Counted from the stretch's first letter, positions 9,683 to 21,793 are shown. The stretch: DNA of 64,000 nt from Micromonospora sp. WMMD961 (GCF_029626145.1 NZ_JARUBJ010000002.1:1580501-1644500); one strand, 5' to 3'. Translations and numbers: made by a program. The notes: generated by a model from the letters alone, not told the origin.

Positions 9683-12668
9683 ATGCGGAAGTGGCGCCTT
9701 CGGCGCGGAATCACCGCGCTCGCGCTCGCCCTGCTGGCCCTACCCGCCGTTCCCGGCACCGCGCTCGCCGAACCGACCTACCCGTTCCGAGATCCCCACC
9801 TACCGGTGAACGCCCGGGTCGACGACCTGCTCGGCCGTCTCACGCTGGACGAGAAGATCTCCTGGCTGCACCAGTACCAGCCGGCCGTACCCCGACTGGG
9901 CATCGGCCTGTTCAAGACCGGCACCGAGGCCCTGCACGGGGTTGCCTGGTCGACCGACATCGACGACAACGGCGCGGTGGTGAAGGCCCGCGGCACGGTC
10001 TTCCCGCAGCCGGTGGGCATGGCGAGCACCTGGAACACCGACCTGGTCCGGCGGGTGGGTTCCGCCGTCGGCGACGAGGCGCGCGGCTATCACGCACAGA
10101 ACCCCCGGGTGTGGGGTCTCAACCTCTGGGCGCCGGTGGTCAACCTGCTGCGCGACCCCCGGGTGGGGCCGCAACGAGGAGGGCTACTCGGAGGATCCGG
10201 TGCTCACCGGCGCGATCTCCAGCGCGTACGGCTCGGGCATGACCGGCGGCGACCCCGACCACCTGAAGAGCGCCCCGACCCTGAAGCACTACCTGGCCTA
10301 CAACAACGAGGTCCGGCGCGACGTCACCTCGTCCAACGTGCCACCCCGGGTGCTCAACGAGTACGACCGGGCGGCGTTCAAGCCGGCGATCGCCGCCGAC
10401 GCGGCGACCGGGATGATGGCCGCGTACAACCTGGTCAACGGACGTCCCGCGACCGTCGACCCGGACCTGGACACGGTGGTACGCGGCTGGACCGACCAGT
10501 CGCTGATGCACGTCACGGACGCCTGGGCGCCGAACAACCTCGTCAACTCCCAGAAGTACTACCCCAACCAGGCCGAGGCCAACGCGGCGATCATCAAAGC
10601 CGGCCTCAGCAGCTTCATCACCGACGACACCAACGCCCAGCCGACCGTCAACGCCGTCAAGCAGGCGCTCGCCAGCGGCCTGCTCACCGAGCGGGACATC
10701 GACGCCCGGATCCGGGACATCCTGAACATCCGGTTCCGGCTGGGCGAGTTCGACCCGGGCGGCGGCCGGTACGGCGGCATCACCCCGGACGTCATCAACA
10801 GCCCGCAGCACCAGCGACTCGCCCGGCAGGCCGCCGGTGAGGCAATGGTGCTGCTGAAGAACTCCCGGCAGGCGCTGCCGCTGGACCCGGCCCGGACCCG
10901 CACTGTCGCTGTGCTCGGTCCGCTGGCCGACACCCTCTACTCGGACTGGTACGGCGGTGACCTGCCGTACCAGGTGACGGCACTCGACGGCATCCGCGAA
11001 CGGCTGGGCGCCTCCGCGAGCGTCGACGGGATCGACGGGGCGGACCGCATCGCGCTGAAGGACCCGGCGACCGGCCGGTACGTCACGGCCACCGGCACCA
11101 CTGACGCCGACCCGGTCGCCGCGACCGGCGATACCGCGTCACTCGCCGCCCAGTTCGACGTGGTGGACTGGGGCCAGGACGTGGTGACGCTGCGCAACGC
11201 CGCCAACGGCCGCTACCTCGGCTACAACTGGGGGCCGTTCGTCACCCGCGACGAGCAGCCGAACGGCTGGTACGTGCAGCAGCAGTTCACGCTGGAGCCG
11301 CAGGCCGACGGCACTGTGGTGCTGCGCTACGTCGGCTACGAGACCCAGGAGAGCTGGTTCGGCGCCGAGAAGTACGTCACCGTCGGCGAGGACGGCGCGC
11401 TCAAGCTCGGCGCGGCCACTCCCGACGCCGCGACCCACTTCAGTCGTGAGCTGGTCAGCAGTGGTATCGACCGGGCCGTGGCGGCGGCCCGGGCGGCCGA
11501 CACCGCCGTGCTGGTGGTCGGCAGCAACCCGTTCATCAACGGGCGCGAGGCGCACGACAGGTCCTCCACGGCGTTGAGCGCCGGTCAGGAGGCGCTGGTC
11601 AAGGCCGTGACCACTGCCAACCCACGGACGGTGCTCGTGCTCCAGACCAGCTACCCGGTCACCATCAACTGGGAGCAGGAGCACGTGCCCGCCGTGGTGT
11701 GGACCACGCACGCGGGTGCCGAGACGGGGCACGCCATCGCCGACGTCCTGTTCGGCGACCGCAACCCGTCCGGAAAGCTCACCCAGACCTGGTACCGCTC
11801 CGACCGGCAACTGCCCCCGGACCTGCTGGAGTACGACATCATCTCGTCCGGGCAGACCTACCTCTACAGCAGCGCGAAACCGCTCTACCCGTTCGGCCAC
11901 GGGCTGTCGTACACCCGTTTCCGGTACGGCCCGGCCCGCGCCGGCGCCGGATCGGTCAGGGCCGACGGCACCATCGCGGTCGACGTCGACGTGACGAACA
12001 CCGGCGGGCGGGCCGGCTCCGAGGTGGTGCAGCTCTACACCCATCAGCGCACGTCGCGGGACACGACCGCGATCCGTCAGCTCAAGGCGTTCCAACGGGT
12101 GGAACTCGCCCCCGGGCAGACCCGGACCGTGACGCTGCGGGTGCCCGCCGCCGACCTGGCGCACTGGGACGTCACCCGCAGCCGGTGGGTGGTCGAGTCG
12201 TCCACCTACGACCTGATGGTCGGGGCATCCGCCGGGGACATCCGGGCCCGGGCCGCGGTGCGTGTGCGCGGGGAGACGATCCCGGCGCGTGACCTGTCCC
12301 GGCCCACCCGGGCCGAGAACTTCGACGGGTACGCGGGGGTCCGGCTCGTCGACGAGACGAAGCCCAGCGGTACGGCCGTCGGTGCCACCGAGGCCGGTCA
12401 GTGGATCTCGTTCGCCGGTTCCGCCCTGCGTCCCGGCGCGCACACCTTCACCGCGAAGGTCGCCAGGGCCGCGGCGGGTTCCGGCACCATCCAGATCCGG
12501 TTGGGATCACCCACCGGCCGGCTGCTCGGCACGGCCACCGTGCCCAGCACCGGCGACGACTACCGGTACGTGAGCACCAGCACCGAGTTGGCCCGAGCTG
12601 TCGGCACCCATGACGTGTACCTGGTGTTCGACTCCCCGCTGCGGCTGGCGGAATTCTCCATGAGGTGA
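9683..12668 (+). pseudogene. Secreted GH3 glycoside hydrolase with CBM6, frameshifted
   Basis: Beta-xylosidase/glucosidase-type enzyme in two frames: 9683-10162, then 10164-12668. A single extra G in the GGG at 10161-10163 breaks the conserved DPRWGRNEEGYSEDP motif; skipping it restores one product of about 994 residues. The protein has a signal peptide (ALA), a GH3 N domain with nucleophile Asp at 10518 (HVTDAWAP), a fascin-like trefoil insert (about 11030-11440), a GH3 C domain, a fibronectin-III-like domain and a terminal CBM6. Both halves keep family-quality sequence, so this is a recent mutation or a sequencing error. As written, the enzyme would not be made. Confidence 0.88.
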
Positions 12669-12677
12669 CCGGAACCC

Positions 12678-12706
12678 GGGGCCGGGTCGACTGTCGACCC
12701 GGCCCC
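12678..12706. terminator. Bidirectional terminator between convergent genes
   Basis: A perfect 13-bp stem (12678-12690 with 12694-12706) and a 3-base loop separate the GH3 gene from the convergent CotH gene. Confidence 0.75.
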
Positions 12707-12720
12707 AGGCCTCTGGTTGG

Positions 12721-14808
12721 TCAGCTCGCCGTGCAGCTCAGCGTCGGTGTGCTGGGCGCGCCGGAGGACGAGCCGAGGAACCCGAACGTGGTGCTCGCGC
12801 CGGCCGCGAGTGCGCCGTTGTAGGCGACATTGCGGGCGGTGACCGCGGATCCCTGGCTCGTGACGGTCGCGTTCCACGCCTGGGTGACGCTCTGGCCACC
12901 GGCGAAGGTCCACGTCACGGTCCAGTTGCTGATCGCCGAGGTCCCCGCGGTGACCCGTACCTCGCCCTGGAAGCCGCCGGTCCACTGGCTGGTCACCGCG
13001 TACGTCGCGGCGCAGCCGGTCGCCGGCGGTGGGGTGGTGGGCGGTGGGGTGGTGGGCGGTGGCGTGGTGGGCGGTGGCGTGGTGACGGACCCACCCCAGC
13101 CGGCCGTGGAGTCCAGCCAGGCGGCGCGTCGCAACATCCAGTCCCGCATGACCTGGACCTGCCCCTGCCAGGTGGGCGAGGTCGGGGTACGGAAGAAGCT
13201 GACCGTCGGCGACGTCAGGTTGGGCCAGCGTTGGAAGTTGCGCTGGGCCGCGTTGGTAAGCGGTGTCGCCAGAGCATTGATCCGGGTCTGGAGCGCGGCG
13301 TCGGAGAGCTGGCCGCGGCGCAGCGTCTGCCAGCGTGATCGGGCCTGGTTGACGAACGCGGGGTCGCGCAGCAACTGGGCGAACCAGTCGTTGGCCGAGG
13401 GCTGCCGGGTCTGCTGGTGCTGCCAGCCCGACACCTGGTCGTTGGCGAAGAATCCACCGACGCCGAAACTGAGGTCGAAGTCCCACAGCGGACCCGCGAA
13501 GATCTTGCTGTCCCGGTCCTTGTAGAAGTGCGAGCTACGGACGTAGGCGTCCATCTCCCGGCTCAACTCGTTGACGATCATGAGGTCGACGAAGGAGTCG
13601 ACGTCGATGTACTTGCGGTATCCGGTGGCCGGGTCGGCGAAGTTCGACGAGTGCAGCACGTCGTTGAACTCCTGGAGGTGACCGCGCAGCCAGTCGCGTT
13701 GCTGCGGTTGCAGGGGCGACGGATCGGCAACCTCAAGGTAGTTCCAGCAGGTCGCCGCCGGCCCGGTGCACGGCAACGTCGGCTCCTCGGCCGCCATCCA
13801 CTCGAACTTCCAGATGTACCCGCCCTGGATCTTCGGCAGGGTCACGTCGTCGGAGTCCAACTGCTTCAGGTCGAGGCGGTCCTTGGAGTTCTTGATCGTC
13901 TCCATGAACATGTAGACGCCCATGTAGTCGCTGGCGCCCACCGGCGCGGCGTCCGTGTTCAGGTAGAACTCGGCGAACGCGTAGCGCGGAGCCGGCAGCC
14001 CCATCTCGCGTCCGAGGTCGTAGACGAGCGCCTCGCGGATCAGCGCCTTGTCGGGGAACGGGCCGCGCAGCACCCAGTCCGAGTCGGCGGGCATGCCCAG
14101 CACCGGGTGGTCCGCGTCGTCGTCCTCGTTGTCCCAGAACTCCACGCGGAACGGCGTCTTCTCGAACGTCGCGGACGAGTTGCCGCGCAAGCGGAATCCC
14201 GCCCGGGTGCTGAGCGTCGGGGCGGCCGAAAGCGACGTGGTGCCGCCGCTCGTCGGTTCGAAGATCATGGTGGTGGCGTCGAGGTACTCGCGGTCGGGCC
14301 GGCCCGCACCGTAGGAGTCGATCAGCACCACCGGCAGGTCGTGAGCGGTGGTGACGTTCTGTGCGGCGTACATGGCGGTGCCGGGCGCACCCGTCGGTGT
14401 CTGACCGACGAAGGCCTGTGCCCGCAACTGCGTGGTGCGGGTGAAGCGCAGCGCCGAGCCCGAGTAGAGCGACGACTGGGCGGTGGGCGGCTGCCCGTCG
14501 GTGGTGTAGCGGATCTGGGCACCGCTGACCGTGCTGCCCAGCGTCACCGCCACCTCTCCTCGGAAAGTGCCGCTGGGCACCGAGAAGGTGATGTCGCCGA
14601 CCAGGTCGTCCGCCGCGGCCGGCGCGGCGTCGGCGGCCTGGGTGCCGGCGATGAGTTCGGTGACGGGCGGGGCGGCCTGGGCGGCGACGGGTCCGGCGCC
14701 GGCCTGTGGCGATTGCACCACGAGCAGGCCTGCGACGAACACGGTGGCGGCGGCGATCCCGGCGGCACGAAGGGCCACCACCGGAAGACCGGTGTTGCGG
14801 GTGGTCAT
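12721..14808 (-). CDS. Secreted CotH-family protein kinase with CBM2
   Basis: Exported protein of 695 residues. A signal peptide leads to a small beta domain with YTTDGQPPT (chitobiase C-terminal type), then a CotH kinase domain (about 150-520) with FRLRGNSS, a Lys-bearing TPFRVEFWDN, the DWVLRGPFPDK region and the metal-binding WDFDLSFG. A TTPPP repeat linker precedes a CBM2 cellulose-binding module of about 100 residues. CotH proteins are atypical Ser/Thr kinases of spore coats and surfaces. The ATG overlaps the VTC stop codon by 4 bp (ATGA); GTG 14814 is an alternative. It is last in a DUF4956-VTC-CotH operon. The natural substrate is unknown. Confidence 0.9.
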   Translation of the reverse strand: MTTRNTGLPVVALRAAGIAAATVFVAGLLVVQSPQAGAGPVAAQAAPPVTELIAGTQAADAAPAAADDLVGDITFSVPSGTFRGEVAVTLGSTVSGAQIRYTTDGQPPTAQSSLYSGSALRFTRTTQLRAQAFVGQTPTGAPGTAMYAAQNVTTAHDLPVVLIDSYGAGRPDREYLDATTMIFEPTSGGTTSLSAAPTLSTRAGFRLRGNSSATFEKTPFRVEFWDNEDDDADHPVLGMPADSDWVLRGPFPDKALIREALVYDLGREMGLPAPRYAFAEFYLNTDAAPVGASDYMGVYMFMETIKNSKDRLDLKQLDSDDVTLPKIQGGYIWKFEWMAAEEPTLPCTGPAATCWNYLEVADPSPLQPQQRDWLRGHLQEFNDVLHSSNFADPATGYRKYIDVDSFVDLMIVNELSREMDAYVRSSHFYKDRDSKIFAGPLWDFDLSFGVGGFFANDQVSGWQHQQTRQPSANDWFAQLLRDPAFVNQARSRWQTLRRGQLSDAALQTRINALATPLTNAAQRNFQRWPNLTSPTVSFFRTPTSPTWQGQVQVMRDWMLRRAAWLDSTAGWGGSVTTPPPTTPPPTTPPPTTPPPATGCAATYAVTSQWTGGFQGEVRVTAGTSAISNWTVTWTFAGGQSVTQAWNATVTSQGSAVTARNVAYNGALAAGASTTFGFLGSSSGAPSTPTLSCTAS
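13025..13085 (-). repeat. 15-bp tandem repeat encoding a TTPPP linker
   Basis: About four near-identical 15-bp units within the CotH gene encode the Pro/Thr linker before CBM2. It is a coding repeat and a likely site of length variation. Confidence 0.7.
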
Positions 14809-15626
14809 GCGCACGATGCCTCCTGTTCTGATCGGGTGGGAACGGTCAACTCCGGGAGCGCCGCGGGCGGGTTGGCGCGGAAATGGCGGCGTAGCGTCCG
14901 TCGCCATGGCACGTCGGGAAGGTCCAGCCGGAGAGCCGCGAGCCCGGTCGCGTACTTCGAGATGCGTACGGGCCTGGTCCCGCGGTGCCACAGGATGCGG
15001 TCGACCAGCGAGGGAGCCGAGCTGGTCTTGGTCTCGACCACGGCGATGCCGGGTAGCCGCAGTGTGTGGTCACCGTCCTGCCAGGTGAGGCCGGTGTCGA
15101 TGGTGACCCGGCTTGCGGTCGCCGGCAGCAGCAGAGTGGAGCGACGGTAGCTGGTGACCAGCATCGGCTCGAGCGGGCTGCCCGCGATGTCGGCCCGGAT
15201 CGACTCGCGGTCGAGCACATCGTTGACGAACCCGCGTCCGGACCGGACGGTGCGGCGGTCCTCGGCGAGATACGGCAGACGGTGCTTGGTGACCAGTCCG
15301 CGTGCTCCGCTGATCTTCACTTCCAGCCAGCACTGGGCCGAGTCGAGGTAGGTGCGGGTCCGTACCTTGAAGCGCCTGCGCCGCCGGTACGCGGCGCAGT
15401 GGTAGCTGGCCAGACAGGGTGTGTCGAAGTACACCGACTCGTAGCGGAAGGTGCGCTCACCGTCGATGTCCAGCACCCGGGCGTACCCGGTGAGCTGGTC
15501 CAGCAGGTTCGGCAGCTGGTCCACCGCGATCACGTACTTGCGGTCCACCCTGCTCTGCAGCGCCGCCCGGTCGATCACCTCGGCGAGTGCGATCGGTGCC
15601 AACCCCGCCAGCGGTGGCGCGGTCAT
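14805..15626 (-). CDS. VTC-domain (triphosphate-tunnel-type) protein
   Basis: A 273-residue cytoplasmic protein related to the catalytic domain of the vacuolar transporter chaperone polyphosphate polymerase. It keeps the basic and acidic residues expected of a tunnel fold: SRVDRKYV, FKVRTRTY, WLEVKI, TIDTGL, VVETK and ISKY. It overlaps both neighbours by 4 bp (ATGA), so the three genes are translationally coupled. Family knowledge suggests polyphosphate synthesis or another nucleotide-triphosphate reaction; the activity here is unproven. Confidence 0.88.
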   Translation of the reverse strand: MTAPPLAGLAPIALAEVIDRAALQSRVDRKYVIAVDQLPNLLDQLTGYARVLDIDGERTFRYESVYFDTPCLASYHCAAYRRRRRFKVRTRTYLDSAQCWLEVKISGARGLVTKHRLPYLAEDRRTVRSGRGFVNDVLDRESIRADIAGSPLEPMLVTSYRRSTLLLPATASRVTIDTGLTWQDGDHTLRLPGIAVVETKTSSAPSLVDRILWHRGTRPVRISKYATGLAALRLDLPDVPWRRTLRRHFRANPPAALPELTVPTRSEQEASCA

Positions 15627-16225
15627 CGGACCGCTCCGGCTCGTACCCGCTTGCTGGTGCCGGCCGACGCGCTGCGCCCGGCGACCGAGTATCGGACGTC
15701 GACCACTGTGGTCTCGTTGACCATGTCGAGCCGCTGGACGATGGCCTTGTGCACCCGGGCGTTGAGCAGCTGCTCCAACTGGGCGACGAGAGCGACCTGA
15801 TCGGTGACGGCGGAGTCGAGCACCATGATCTGGTGCCGGTAGTGGCGGAGCAGCCGCCGGTGGTCACCGACGAACATGACCGCGACGATGAGTGCCATCA
15901 GGCCGCCGCTGAGCCAGACCGAGGTGGTGCTGAGCGCGCCGAGAATGCCCAGTGCGAGAGCGGAGAAGTAGTACGCGACCTCGTGCTGGTCGAGCTCCGT
16001 CGAGCGGAGCCGGATGATGGAGAGCACCCCGAACAGCGCCAGCCCCAGCCCGAGCCCGGCGCCGACGTCGCTGGCGCTCAGCGCGCTCGCCACCGCGAGG
16101 ACGCCGACGTTGACTCCCAGATAGGCGACGACCAGGTCGCGCCGGCGGTGCCGCGGGAAGTAGAGCCCGAACACGAGCAGCGCCACCGCGCAGATGTCGA
16201 TCGCGAACAGGACGAGCTGCGACAT
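15623..16225 (-). CDS. DUF4956 membrane protein
   Basis: A 200-residue integral membrane protein with about four predicted helices in residues 5-130 and a soluble C-terminal segment of about 70 residues. The ALFGVLSIIRLRSTE stretch is typical of DUF4956. It starts the operon with the VTC and CotH genes and overlaps VTC by 4 bp. It may help position the VTC enzyme at the membrane; this is inference from gene order. A clear promoter lies 127 bases upstream. Confidence 0.88.
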   Translation of the reverse strand: MSQLVLFAIDICAVALLVFGLYFPRHRRRDLVVAYLGVNVGVLAVASALSASDVGAGLGLGLALFGVLSIIRLRSTELDQHEVAYYFSALALGILGALSTTSVWLSGGLMALIVAVMFVGDHRRLLRHYRHQIMVLDSAVTDQVALVAQLEQLLNARVHKAIVQRLDMVNETTVVDVRYSVAGRSASAGTSKRVRAGAVR

Positions 16226-16326
16226 CGCTGGGATTCCTCCTGGTCAGCCGCCGGAACGGGCCGCGTTGGCCGCTGTCGCTGCGTGGCGACCTGCGGAAGG
16301 TGGCCGGACCGCCGGATTTCTTTCCG

Positions 16327-16340
16327 GTAAACTTTCGGTA
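16327..16340. promoter_or_regulatory. Half-conserved CGAAAGTTT site downstream of DUF4956 promoter
   Basis: On the minus strand this reads CCGAAAGTTTACC, a one-sided match to CGAAA-N-TTTCG, the palindrome type known from streptomycete xylanase genes. It falls just after the predicted transcription start. Confidence 0.35.
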
Positions 16341-16351
16341 TTCCGTAGGTG

Positions 16352-16380
16352 ACTGTAAGCAGAACATCAATGTAAGTCAA
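16352..16380 (-). promoter_or_regulatory. Promoter of the DUF4956-VTC-CotH operon
   Basis: On the minus strand, TTGACT (16380-16375) and TACAGT (16357-16352) are exactly 17 bp apart, a good sigma-70-type match. The leader would be about 120 bases. Confidence 0.65.
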
Positions 16381-16481
16381 TGTATGTTTCGTGCGCGCAT
16401 CCGGCTCCTGAGCCGCCTGGCGAGGGCCCGGTGCGGCTGATCTGGGCATGCCGACGGCGGTGACTCGACTTGCTGGGTCGT

Positions 16482-16492
16482 CGAAACTTTCG
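16482..16492. promoter_or_regulatory. CGAAACTTTCG palindrome (xylanase-type operator)
   Basis: A perfect 5-1-5 palindrome, followed after two bases by a second CTTTCGG half. It resembles the CGAAA-N-TTTCG site reported upstream of streptomycete xylanase genes. It lies about 100 bases upstream of the CotH operon promoter and 700 bases upstream of the beta-helix gene. Confidence 0.4.
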
Positions 16493-16618
16493 GAACCTTT
16501 CGGGTGTCGTGCGTCTCGATTGATCGCAGCCTGGGGGGTTGATCGTCGGCGTGGCCCAGGGGGTGTGGCCGTTGACTCTCTCCCGCGACGGCCAGCGTTG
16601 GCGGGGCTCGGTAGCCGC

Positions 16619-16847
16619 GGCGCCTATGGAGCTGATGCCGCAAACGAATCAGGCGGAAGGGCTCGCGGCAGTGGTGTCGCGGCGGGCTGTGCGGTGGACC
16701 GTGCGACGGACTGCGCGGTGGACCGTGCGACGGGCTGCGCGACGGACCGCGCCACGGGCCGCGCGGCGGGCTGTGCGGCGGGGTGCGCGGTGCGCGCGCG
16801 GCGGGTCGCCGGTCGGTGATGTCGTAAGCGATTCAGCTCCAAAGGAG
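16619..16847 (+). repeat. Dispersed repeat element, copy 1
   Basis: The left end (16619-16650) and right end (16818-16847) match, almost base for base, the two ends of a 187-bp segment at 42688-42874 in opposite orientation. Both ends carry the box GATGYCGYAARCGAWTC in direct orientation, bounded outside by GGAGCT and AGCTCC as an inverted pair. The interior is not conserved and holds imperfect 24-bp tandem units (16688-16790). Confidence 0.7.
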
Positions 16848-17005
16848 AGTTGTGGCACCTGCGCTCCCGGTGCCGACGGCACCGGATCGCGAGCCTCGCC
16901 TCGTCGCTGCGGATTCGTCGGACGACGTGTGCAGAGGGGGGTGGTCGGTGTGGCCGATCTGCCCGATAGGGGACCATTTATGGATAGACGCCCCCCAATT
17001 GATGG

Positions 17006-17034
17006 TTGCATTGGTCAGACGTGTGACCTACGCT
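17006..17034 (+). promoter_or_regulatory. Predicted promoter of the beta-helix gene
   Basis: TTGCAT (17006-17011) and TACGCT (17029-17034) are 17 bp apart, giving a leader of about 140 bases. Confidence 0.4.
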
Positions 17035-17104
17035 CCCAGTAAGAATTTCGGGGCGGTTAACAAAGAGTGCGGTCGGGGCGACGGAAGTCCCCACCGGCCC
17101 TTAG

Positions 17105-19873
<2,769 letters not shown>

Positions 19874-19885
19874 CCCACCCAGACA

Positions 19886-19917
19886 CCGGGGCCAGGCCGA
19901 CACGGGCCTGGCCCCGG
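19886..19917. terminator. Bidirectional terminator between convergent genes
   Basis: A perfect 12-bp stem, CCGGGGCCAGGC with GCCTGGCCCCGG, and an 8-base loop lie between the beta-helix stop and the DUF1996 stop. Confidence 0.8.
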
Positions 19918-21129
19918 CTACTTCTGGTAGCCGTAGTTGTCGCAGGTCCGGCGCTGCAACACGCAGTTCTTGGTGCGCTTGTTCATGGTGTTGACGTCCC
20001 ACATCACGAACGCGTCTCCGTGCATCGACGAGGCGCTCTTCCCCTCCCTGTCGGACGAGAGGTAGTAGCCCGCCGGGGTGCCCTTCGCCGGGTACTGGAT
20101 GTCGAAGGTGATCGCCGGGATCCGCACCGGGTGGCTGGTCGGGCAGGCGTTGCCGCTGCCGTACGCCACATGGTCCTTGTGGTTGGGGCTGTCCAGGTGC
20201 TTGCCGTCCCAGCAGTCCGGGAACTGCATCATGAAGTGCAGGGTCGCGTCCCCGCCGCAGATGGGCCAGTTGCCGTTGGTGCTGCGGGCGATGCCGTCCA
20301 GGTCACCGGGGCCGTAGAAGGCGCAGTAGAACTGGCCGGTCGCGCCGCGCGGCGTCGGCTTCTTCTTCTTGGCGTCACCGGAGATCATGCGCAGGCCGTT
20401 GGGCATCGGCATCTGGCCGGTGGAGTTCTTCGCCAGCGAGCGGTAGTAGACCCGGAAACCCGTGGTCTCGACCGGTTTGCCGGTCGCGTTGTCGTAGAGC
20501 GTGGGCACCCAGTAGGCGGAGTGGTCCTGGACCGGCTTGCAGGAGGTGGCGGTGAACTTCGTCAGGTCCCCGGCGACGGTGTTGGCGTCGACGGCCTTGT
20601 TCCCGACGAAGGAGTGCATGTGGGAGGCGCCCGGGAGGCCCGGAGCGACGATCGGGTCGTCCGGCAGCCGGTGGCTGTACTGGCAGTCCGCCCGGAACTC
20701 CGGGAGGTTGCCCACGCCAGCCGGGACGGGATCGACCTTCAACGCCTGGTACGCGTCCGCCTGCGCCTTCCAGGCGGCCCGATCGACGGGTATCCAACCG
20801 GTCACGGGGGCCTTCGGCGTGGCCGCGGCCGACGTCGTCGCGGACGCCGACGGGGTCGCGGAAACGGCCGGTGCCGCGGAGGCCGACGCCGCCGCGGCGG
20901 GTGCCTCGGCCTGCCCGGCCGACGGCGACGGGTAATCGAGGGCGTTGGCCGCGTTCGACGGCTCGGGCGTCACGTCGCCACTGCCCAGGTACACGCCGGC
21001 CGCCGCGATGACGAGCGCGACCGCCGCGCCCGCGGCCACGCCCAACCTGTTGCGGGCGAACCAACTCGGCGGGCGGTGACGGGACGGCGGTTGGCTCGCG
21101 TCCGGTTCGGGCAACGAGGCGTACGACAC
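19918..21129 (-). CDS. Membrane-anchored DUF1996 protein
   Basis: A 403-residue protein with a cytoplasmic N-terminus (1-30), one transmembrane helix (about 30-50), an Ala/Ser/Thr-rich spacer (55-115) and an extracellular DUF1996 domain. Typical DUF1996 features are FRADCQYSHRLPDDPIV, HMHSFVGN, and the later CWDGKHLDSP and HPVRIPAI segments, rich in His and Cys. DUF1996 proteins occur in actinomycetes and fungi and have no settled activity. Start is GTG 21129. Confidence 0.88.
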   Translation of the reverse strand: MSYASLPEPDASQPPSRHRPPSWFARNRLGVAAGAAVALVIAAAGVYLGSGDVTPEPSNAANALDYPSPSAGQAEAPAAAASASAAPAVSATPSASATTSAAATPKAPVTGWIPVDRAAWKAQADAYQALKVDPVPAGVGNLPEFRADCQYSHRLPDDPIVAPGLPGASHMHSFVGNKAVDANTVAGDLTKFTATSCKPVQDHSAYWVPTLYDNATGKPVETTGFRVYYRSLAKNSTGQMPMPNGLRMISGDAKKKKPTPRGATGQFYCAFYGPGDLDGIARSTNGNWPICGGDATLHFMMQFPDCWDGKHLDSPNHKDHVAYGSGNACPTSHPVRIPAITFDIQYPAKGTPAGYYLSSDREGKSASSMHGDAFVMWDVNTMNKRTKNCVLQRRTCDNYGYQK

Positions 21130-21496
21130 GGGTCACTCCCAACGAGCAGACGACGGCGCTGACCCGGACGGCCACGGCCGCCGTATGGTAGGCGCTTCCC
21201 GATCACACCCGACAGCTTCTTAAAGCTTCTTTAAAGGATGTTGGTCGTTTCGCTTTCGGAGGTGAGGCACCGACCGTCAGGTTCGATGGTCGGTGCCCCC
21301 AGGTGGCAGGTCGGAGCGTGGCGCCGTTCGGGCGTCCTCGTAGGTGTCCATGCCGGCCATGCTCGCGATCCACGAAGGACGAACCAGGGAAGGGTCTCGG
21401 CCAGACCGGGCTGGACCGCATGGTCAGGATCTTGTGGTGGCCGGGAAAAGTCGTCGTGGGAGGTGCTGCCGGGCCGCTTGCGGGTACTGGTGGGAG
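21130..21496. other. Intergenic interval with a 10-bp hairpin
   Basis: No gene is supported. A perfect inverted repeat GGCACCGACC (21266-21275) with GGTCGGTGCC (21288-21297) and a direct repeat of the type AGCTTCTTAAAGCTTCTTTAAAG-like A/T-rich units (near 21216-21238) are present. Purpose is unclear. Confidence 0.4.
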
Positions 21497-21793
21497 ATGA
21501 CGTCGACCTGGAAGCCTCACGAGAAGCACGGCGGCCTGTCGGACAAGGACAAGCGCGAGCTGCCGGAGAGCGTTTTCGCGTTCCCGGGCAAGCGTAAGGA
21601 ACCGATGACCGACGCGAGCCACGTCCGAAACGCCATCGCCCGGTTCGACCAGGTGCAGGGCGTCACCGACAAAGAGCGTGACCAGGCCTTTCAGAACATC
21701 CTCGCGGCCGCCGAGCACTACGGTGTCGAGGTCGCGGAGACGAACTGGCGTCAACTCGGCAAACTCCCGCACACCCCGAATCCGGCCCACTGA
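21497..21793 (+). CDS. DUF6582-type small protein
   Basis: A 98-residue soluble protein opening with WKPHEKHGGLSDKDKRELP and FAFPGKRKEPMTDASHV, then an amphipathic C-terminal half. These are the hallmarks of a small actinobacterial family (DUF6582) without known function. ATG 21497 has a GGTGGGAG ribosome site. The DNA is less G-rich at codon position 3 than its neighbours but remains coding-like. Confidence 0.75.
   Translation: MTSTWKPHEKHGGLSDKDKRELPESVFAFPGKRKEPMTDASHVRNAIARFDQVQGVTDKERDQAFQNILAAAEHYGVEVAETNWRQLGKLPHTPNPAH

Noticed and set aside
16688..16800. Short tandem repeats resembling a CRISPR array or coding for a repetitive protein
   Set aside because: The units are adjacent without spacers, imperfect, and lie inside the dispersed repeat. 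The predicted peptides are arginine- or alanine-biased and lack start signals.
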